Assembly (NCBI GenBank): GCA_938008595.1
Contig: CALLKD010000008.1
Location: forward strand, 1 to 17,534
DNA: 17,534 nt
Direction of reading: 5' to 3'
Source of the DNA: an uncultured bacterium
GTDB lineage: Bacteria > Patescibacteriota > Minisyncoccia > Phycocordibacterales > Phycocordibacteraceae
Shown here: positions 14,790 through 17,534 of the stretch, piece after piece
Numbering within the stretch: the first letter of the stretch is position 1
Layout of the letters: each line of letters starts with the position of its first letter
Notes under the pieces: generated by a model
Told to the model about the DNA's origin: nothing
Database searches by the model: none
Seen by the model: only the letters and a program-made list of their open reading frames with translations
Translations under genes and position numbers: made by a program

Positions 14790-14817
14790 TTGACAGATAG
14801 GTCCGCTGTGATATAAA
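14790..14817 (+). promoter_or_regulatory. Sigma-70-type promoter of the 14874-15476 gene
   Basis: A consensus TTGACA (14790-14795), a 16-base spacer and TATAAA (14812-14817). This is the best -35/-10 pair in the window. Transcription would start near 14824, giving a 5' leader of about 50 bases. Confidence 0.7.
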
Positions 14818-14857
14818 TAGAAACAGGAGTGCGTGTGTGCTCTTTCTAGATCAATTG

Positions 14858-14865
14858 AGGGAAGG
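14858..14865 (+). promoter_or_regulatory. Ribosome binding site of the 14874-15476 gene
   Basis: The purine run GAGGGAAGG ends about 8 bases before the ATG at 14874, a good Shine-Dalgarno match. Confidence 0.6.
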
Positions 14866-14873
14866 TAATTAAA

Positions 14874-15476
14874 ATGAAGATTCGCTTTGTTGCGGCAACC
14901 GCAGTCGCGCTCGTGCTCGCAAGCACGGCAAACGCCGAGGGCACCATCAAGAACGGTGTCATCGACATCTACACCGGCTTCGACGAGGCCGGCAACATTA
15001 ACCCGGCGCGTCCCCTGACGGCTACCGAAGCCATCATGGTGGCAAACATCGACAAGCACTGCGCTGAATTGTCGAAAAGCCTCGAGGGCGAGCTCAAGCT
15101 CTACCTCAAAAGCGCCGCAAAGATGGGGTTCTGGCAGGGGCTCGGACTCGTGCTGGGGAAATTCCTCGGCGGGATGACTGGGCTTTCTGCGCTCAATGCC
15201 CTCGGCTATGGCGGCGGTGCCGGTGTTGGTGCCGGTGTTGGTGCCATGACACTGACGGTCCCTCAGATCGTCGGCAGCTTCGATGCGTATTGCAAGATCC
15301 AGTGGATCGCTGCAAACCGCAACGATCCCGACGATCGCCGCCTGAAGAACGTCATGTTCTTCCCGGCCGGACAGCTGCAGGGGAAGCTCCCAGCAGTCGA
15401 TACGACCAAAATCACCCCGATGGGTGGTAACGGCGAACCGGCGCCGGCTTCCGAGGCAGAAATACCTCCGCAATAG
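14874..15476 (+). CDS. Secreted protein with glycine-zipper-like segment
   Basis: 200 residues, family not recognised. A textbook Sec signal peptide (residues 1-21: positive start, AATAVALVLAS core, ANA cleavage site before E22) predicts export. The mature part has two Cys (C63, C140) that could form a disulfide. A glycine-rich hydrophobic stretch (about 86-128) has GxxxG spacing and the repeat GAGVGAGVGA, like glycine-zipper membrane segments. The tail is Pro/Ala/Glu-rich and ends PPQ. Codon choice differs from its neighbours: 22 of the 30 codons after the start end in G or C. It has its own strong promoter, ribosome binding site and terminator. It could be a surface, outward-acting or membrane-inserting protein acquired from a GC-richer source; that is inference. 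It is divergent from tgt and convergent with the FKBP gene. Confidence 0.78.
   Translation: MKIRFVAATAVALVLASTANAEGTIKNGVIDIYTGFDEAGNINPARPLTATEAIMVANIDKHCAELSKSLEGELKLYLKSAAKMGFWQGLGLVLGKFLGGMTGLSALNALGYGGGAGVGAGVGAMTLTVPQIVGSFDAYCKIQWIAANRNDPDDRRLKNVMFFPAGQLQGKLPAVDTTKITPMGGNGEPAPASEAEIPPQ
15214..15245 (+). repeat. Short 12-base tandem repeat in the glycine-rich segment
   Basis: GGTGCCGGTGTT is present twice in tandem, followed by GGTGCC, encoding GAGVGAGVGA. Such a repeat can change length by slippage in whole codons. Confidence 0.7.
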
Positions 15477-15484
15477 CCAACTAC

Positions 15485-15524
15485 AAAAAAGGGCCCGACG
15501 CATCATGCGCCGGGCCCCATTTTT
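15485..15524. terminator. Bidirectional intrinsic terminator between 14874 gene and FKBP gene
   Basis: A 12-position stem with one mismatch (GGGCCCGACGCA, loop TCA, TGCGCCGGGCCC). It is preceded by AAAAAA (15485-15490) and followed by TTTTT (15520-15524). It therefore ends both the plus-strand secreted-protein gene and the minus-strand FKBP operon. Confidence 0.92.
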
Positions 15525-15535
15525 ATACTCACCAA

Positions 15536-16060
15536 CTACTGCACCTGTAGAAGTTCTACGTCAAAGATTAGTGTTGCGTTAGCAGGGATAACTCCCCCAA
15601 CTGCTTGATCTCCATATGCAAGTGCTGCTGGAATAACAAGGTGACGCTTTCCTCCTTCTTTCATACCAACGATACCGTCATCCCATCCTTTGATAACCTG
15701 CCCAGCACCAAGATTGAAATCAAATGGTCGGTTACGGTTTGCTGAAGCGTCAAAGACGGTGCCGTTTGTAAGCATTCCTTTGTAGTTAACCGTTACATGT
15801 GTTCCTGCAGTTGCTACCTTTCCTGTACCAACTACTACATCAGTAACTTCAAGACCTCCTGGAAGTGTCTGTGTTGCTGTGCCATTCTCATTTGTTTCCA
15901 TAGTTGTTGTTGCGTTATTAGTATCTGTTTGAGTTTCTGGTGCCACTGCAGTAGAAGCAAACGGCGAAAAGAAACGAGGGCCAAAAAATAAAAGTCCAAG
16001 TGCCAAAACAACGGCCAAGGCTACTGCTACCCCTGTTGATGTAATTTGTGTGGTGTTCAT
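15536..16060 (-). CDS. Membrane-anchored FKBP-type peptidyl-prolyl isomerase
   Basis: 174 residues. One N-terminal membrane helix (about 10-27) without a clear cleavage site, then a Thr/Asn-rich linker (about 35-65). The single FKBP domain follows (about 67-174), placed outside the membrane. It shows [38 protein letters not shown] (split here at the conserved IKGWD), [15 protein letters not shown] and [10 protein letters not shown], the family's binding-pocket motifs. It probably assists folding of exported proteins. The start lies two bases after the stop of the upstream gene (TAA-TT-ATG), so translation is likely coupled. It is the last gene of a three-gene operon ending at the bidirectional terminator. 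Confidence 0.94.
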   Translation of the reverse strand: MNTTQITSTGVAVALAVVLALGLLFFGPRFFSPFASTAVAPETQTDTNNATTTMETNENGTATQTLPGGLEVTDVVVGTGKVATAGTHVTVNYKGMLTNGTVFDASANRNRPFDFNLGAGQVIKGWDDGIVGMKEGGKRHLVIPAALAYGDQAVGGVIPANATLIFDVELLQVQ

Positions 16061-16062
16061 AA

Positions 16063-16368
16063 TTATTTATTCTCTGTGACACTAAGTATATCACTGGTAA
16101 GCTCAGCAACGGTATCCTCCACTGCCTTGTCAGCACCAGGTACGGTTTCAATCAAGAAGGCAGCGAGTTGTTCCTGTATCGGGTTTGTGTCCACAAATGC
16201 AGTAAATTGTGTGCGTGTTGCTTCATCCATTTGCTCAACTATACGGGTAAGGGCACTTCTAAACACCAAGGAATTAAGTTCAAGCATGAGATCTTGTTGT
16301 TCTTCAGGCGCAAGCTCCTCCATATTGAGTGCAGTAATGATTCGTTCTAGATCAGTGGTAGATTCCAT
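16063..16368 (-). CDS. Small helical protein, probable DUF5663
   Basis: 101 residues, acidic and predicted nearly all helical: [20 protein letters not shown], then [22 protein letters not shown], then FIETVPG. The pattern of an N-terminal LxxLN-hxxLxxEEQ segment followed by a long helix resembles DUF5663, a family common in candidate-phyla bacteria. I assign it from memory of the pattern only. There is no signal peptide or membrane helix. It sits between a long low-complexity protein and an FKBP isomerase, with two-base gaps on both sides (TAA-CT-ATG and TAA-TT-ATG), so the three are likely translated in a coupled way. The function is unknown. Confidence 0.8.
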   Translation of the reverse strand: MESTTDLERIITALNMEELAPEEQQDLMLELNSLVFRSALTRIVEQMDEATRTQFTAFVDTNPIQEQLAAFLIETVPGADKAVEDTVAELTSDILSVTENK

Positions 16369-16370
16369 AG

Positions 16371-17534
16371 TTACGGTAGTTTATGGTACTCACTTTCAAG
16401 TGGTACGGGTGGTGTTTTAATAATGTTCAAGTTCTCATCAACTGCGTATGGCAGCGGGTGTGTGCTACGAGTAGGGTCAAATTTAAGTGTCTCTACATAT
16501 TGCGTAACCATACCGAAGATATTCTTTGACTCACGTACCCAGTGCACCAGAACATCTGGATGCTTAGATGAGTACTCGAGTGCTGTTTGGTATGAGAGCT
16601 CTGTGTTTTTCACAACATCATCTGTTCGTGGAATGTGTGCGAACAAATTACCTTCTTTATCAAGCAATACTTGATTCTTAGTGAAATCTATTTGACCAGC
16701 AAGTGCTTCTGCATCTGGTGTATGGTCATGTGAAGTATCTTGTCCATGATCCTCCATCTTCTCTAGTTGAGCTTTGTTAAGTTCTTCTGTGGTCATGGGT
16801 GCTGCATGCTCTGGAGTATCCTGCTGCACGGGAGCTGGTACCGCCTCAGGAGCATGCTCAGGCTGTGCTGTCGCTGTTTCTGTATGAGATGCTGGGGTAT
16901 GATCTTCTGCAGCTGGAGTACTGTGACCAGCTTCTACCGGCGTACTTGGTGTCGGTGTCTCCTGCACTGAGGCAGGTGTCGGGTCAGTGTGCACTTCCTG
17001 TGCTGGACGAGGGCCAAACATCTTTTCATACTCTCTTTCGTTAAGAGACTTTGTTGTCATAGGCTCCTCAGTAGGTTGTGCATCAGTGTGTGAGGTCTCG
17101 GGGGTTGAAGTTTCAGGCGCATGTGCAGTCTCCGTTGAGGCAGGTACCTCTGTCTTAGGTAGTGGAGTTTCTACCTTTGCAGAACTAGGTGCAGCATCAG
17201 TTGCTGCTGACTCAGGCTTCGCTCCCGCAGAGGCAGAGTCTGTAGAGTGCTTTGGTGCTTCTGTAGCTGTACTGTCATGGTGCGCTGCGGGAGTTTCAGC
17301 TGCATGTGGAGAGGTGGTCGGTGCCTCTACCTTCGCAGAACTGGGTGCGGCGCCAGGATTCGCTTCCGTATCTGGTGTGTGCTTAGGTACTTCTGTACTT
17401 GGTGCGGTGGTAGCCTTCTCCGCTACCGCGTCAACGCCTGTTTTTGCGTGCGCTTCTGGCTTTACAGAGTCAACATGAGCAGGGTTTGCGTGAGCAGTTT
17501 CTGCTGGGTGCCCCGCTGTAATTGGAGTTCCTGC
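16371..17534 (-). CDS. Long Pro/Ala/Thr/His-rich protein with C-terminal domain, 5' end outside window
   Basis: The minus-strand frame is open from the stop at 16371 to the window edge, about 387 codons, so the true start lies beyond 17534. An internal Met at 17060 could be taken for the start, but the codons upstream of it keep the same composition. Most of the protein is a disordered Pro/Ala/Thr/Glu/His region with imperfect repeats, including AAPSSAKVE twice. A short helical unit occurs twice, each time after Pro: MTTKSLNEREYEKM and MTTEELNKAQLEKM. The last 110 residues (from AGQIDFTKNQVLLD to EYHKLP) look folded and contain VLVHWVRESKNIFG. I recognise no family. It leads the operon with the small helical protein and the FKBP isomerase; gaps are two bases. 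Confidence 0.75.
   Translation of the reverse strand, partial: AGTPITAGHPAETAHANPAHVDSVKPEAHAKTGVDAVAEKATTAPSTEVPKHTPDTEANPGAAPSSAKVEAPTTSPHAAETPAAHHDSTATEAPKHSTDSASAGAKPESAATDAAPSSAKVETPLPKTEVPASTETAHAPETSTPETSHTDAQPTEEPMTTKSLNEREYEKMFGPRPAQEVHTDPTPASVQETPTPSTPVEAGHSTPAAEDHTPASHTETATAQPEHAPEAVPAPVQQDTPEHAAPMTTEELNKAQLEKMEDHGQDTSHDHTPDAEALAGQIDFTKNQVLLDKEGNLFAHIPRTDDVVKNTELSYQTALEYSSKHPDVLVHWVRESKNIFGMVTQYVETLKFDPTRSTHPLPYAVDENLNIIKTPPVPLESEYHKLP
17163..17354 (-). repeat. Pair of imperfect repeats in the low-complexity region
   Basis: Two 36-base copies, 17319-17354 and 17163-17198, encode GAAPSSAKVEAP and DAAPSSAKVETP. They are 52 codons apart, which suggests duplication within the disordered region. 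Confidence 0.7.

Noticed and set aside
5978-15476. Assembly chimera or contamination as the source of the GC-richer orphan genes
   Set aside because: The terminators share bases with host stop codons and the promoters overlap host genes, so the junctions are too intimate for random misjoining; read coverage would settle it.
14763-15506. 247-codon open frame on the minus strand opposite the secreted-protein gene
   Set aside because: It is a by-product of the G/C-rich codons of the plus-strand gene. It has no start signal, and the plus frame has a promoter, ribosome binding site, signal peptide and terminator.
16987-17478. 163-codon plus-strand open frame
   Set aside because: Shadow of the repetitive Ala/Pro/Thr/Glu codons of the minus-strand low-complexity gene; it has no ribosome binding site and its Gly/Ala/Val/Ser makeup is just the complement.
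1-17534. CRISPR array, integron attC sites, transposon ends or prophage
   Set aside because: No regularly spaced repeats, no recombinase or transposase frame, and no direct repeats around the orphan units could be found by eye.

Overview
The window looks like a chromosomal segment of a Candidate Phyla Radiation (Patescibacteria) genome, most likely Parcubacteria of the Kaiserbacteria type. This rests on tightly packed single-copy housekeeping genes, pared-down DNA-repair proteins, tRNAs without an encoded CCA end, a probable DUF5663 protein and many start codons that sit directly at the expected transcription start. No ribosomal RNA, transposase, CRISPR array or phage structural gene was seen. 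No gene-free stretch reaches 300 bases.

Layout, left to right. At 76-822 (-) is atpB, ATP synthase subunit a. A divergent polytopic membrane protein (891-1727, +) follows. tRNA-Ala(GGC) (-) lies just behind a two-helix membrane protein with a perfect acidic heptad-repeat coiled coil (1815-2324, -). mltG (+) and ddl (-) are peptidoglycan genes, with tRNA-Ala(UGC) (-) right behind ddl. From 4662 to 13005 almost everything is on the minus strand and concerns nucleotide excision repair. In transcription order it reads uvrB, histidine kinase, receiver-only response regulator, uvrA, [+ strand orphan], uvrC, ddl. tgt (queuine/preQ1 tRNA-ribosyltransferase) follows at 13496-14731 (-). The right end is a minus-strand operon: a long Pro/Ala/Thr/His-rich protein running off the window, a small helical protein and an anchored FKBP-type prolyl isomerase.

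Three plus-strand genes (6036-6530, 13059-13463, 14874-15476) stand apart. Each is an orphan facing away from its left neighbour and converging on its right neighbour. Each has a Shine-Dalgarno-led start, a promoter-like -35/-10 pair with a 16-base spacer and a GC-rich intrinsic terminator at its end. Two of the three terminators overlap the stop codon of the convergent housekeeping gene. Their codon choice is more G/C-ending than that of their neighbours, most clearly in 14874-15476, which encodes a secreted protein with a glycine-zipper-like segment. They look like independent, probably acquired, single-gene transcription units and are the best candidates here for undescribed biology.

The housekeeping genes show an opposite expression style. 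In ddl, uvrC, the response regulator, the kinase, uvrB and the coiled-coil membrane protein, a -10-like hexamer lies 6-7 bases before the start codon, implying leaderless mRNAs. Two of these share the same 12-base sequence. Other oddities are a cysteine-free UvrC lacking its helix-hairpin-helix end, a UvrA with a very short segment between zinc-binding pairs, a TGT that has lost two of four zinc ligands, a palindrome at the uvrA promoter, and no TGA among 17 stop codons.
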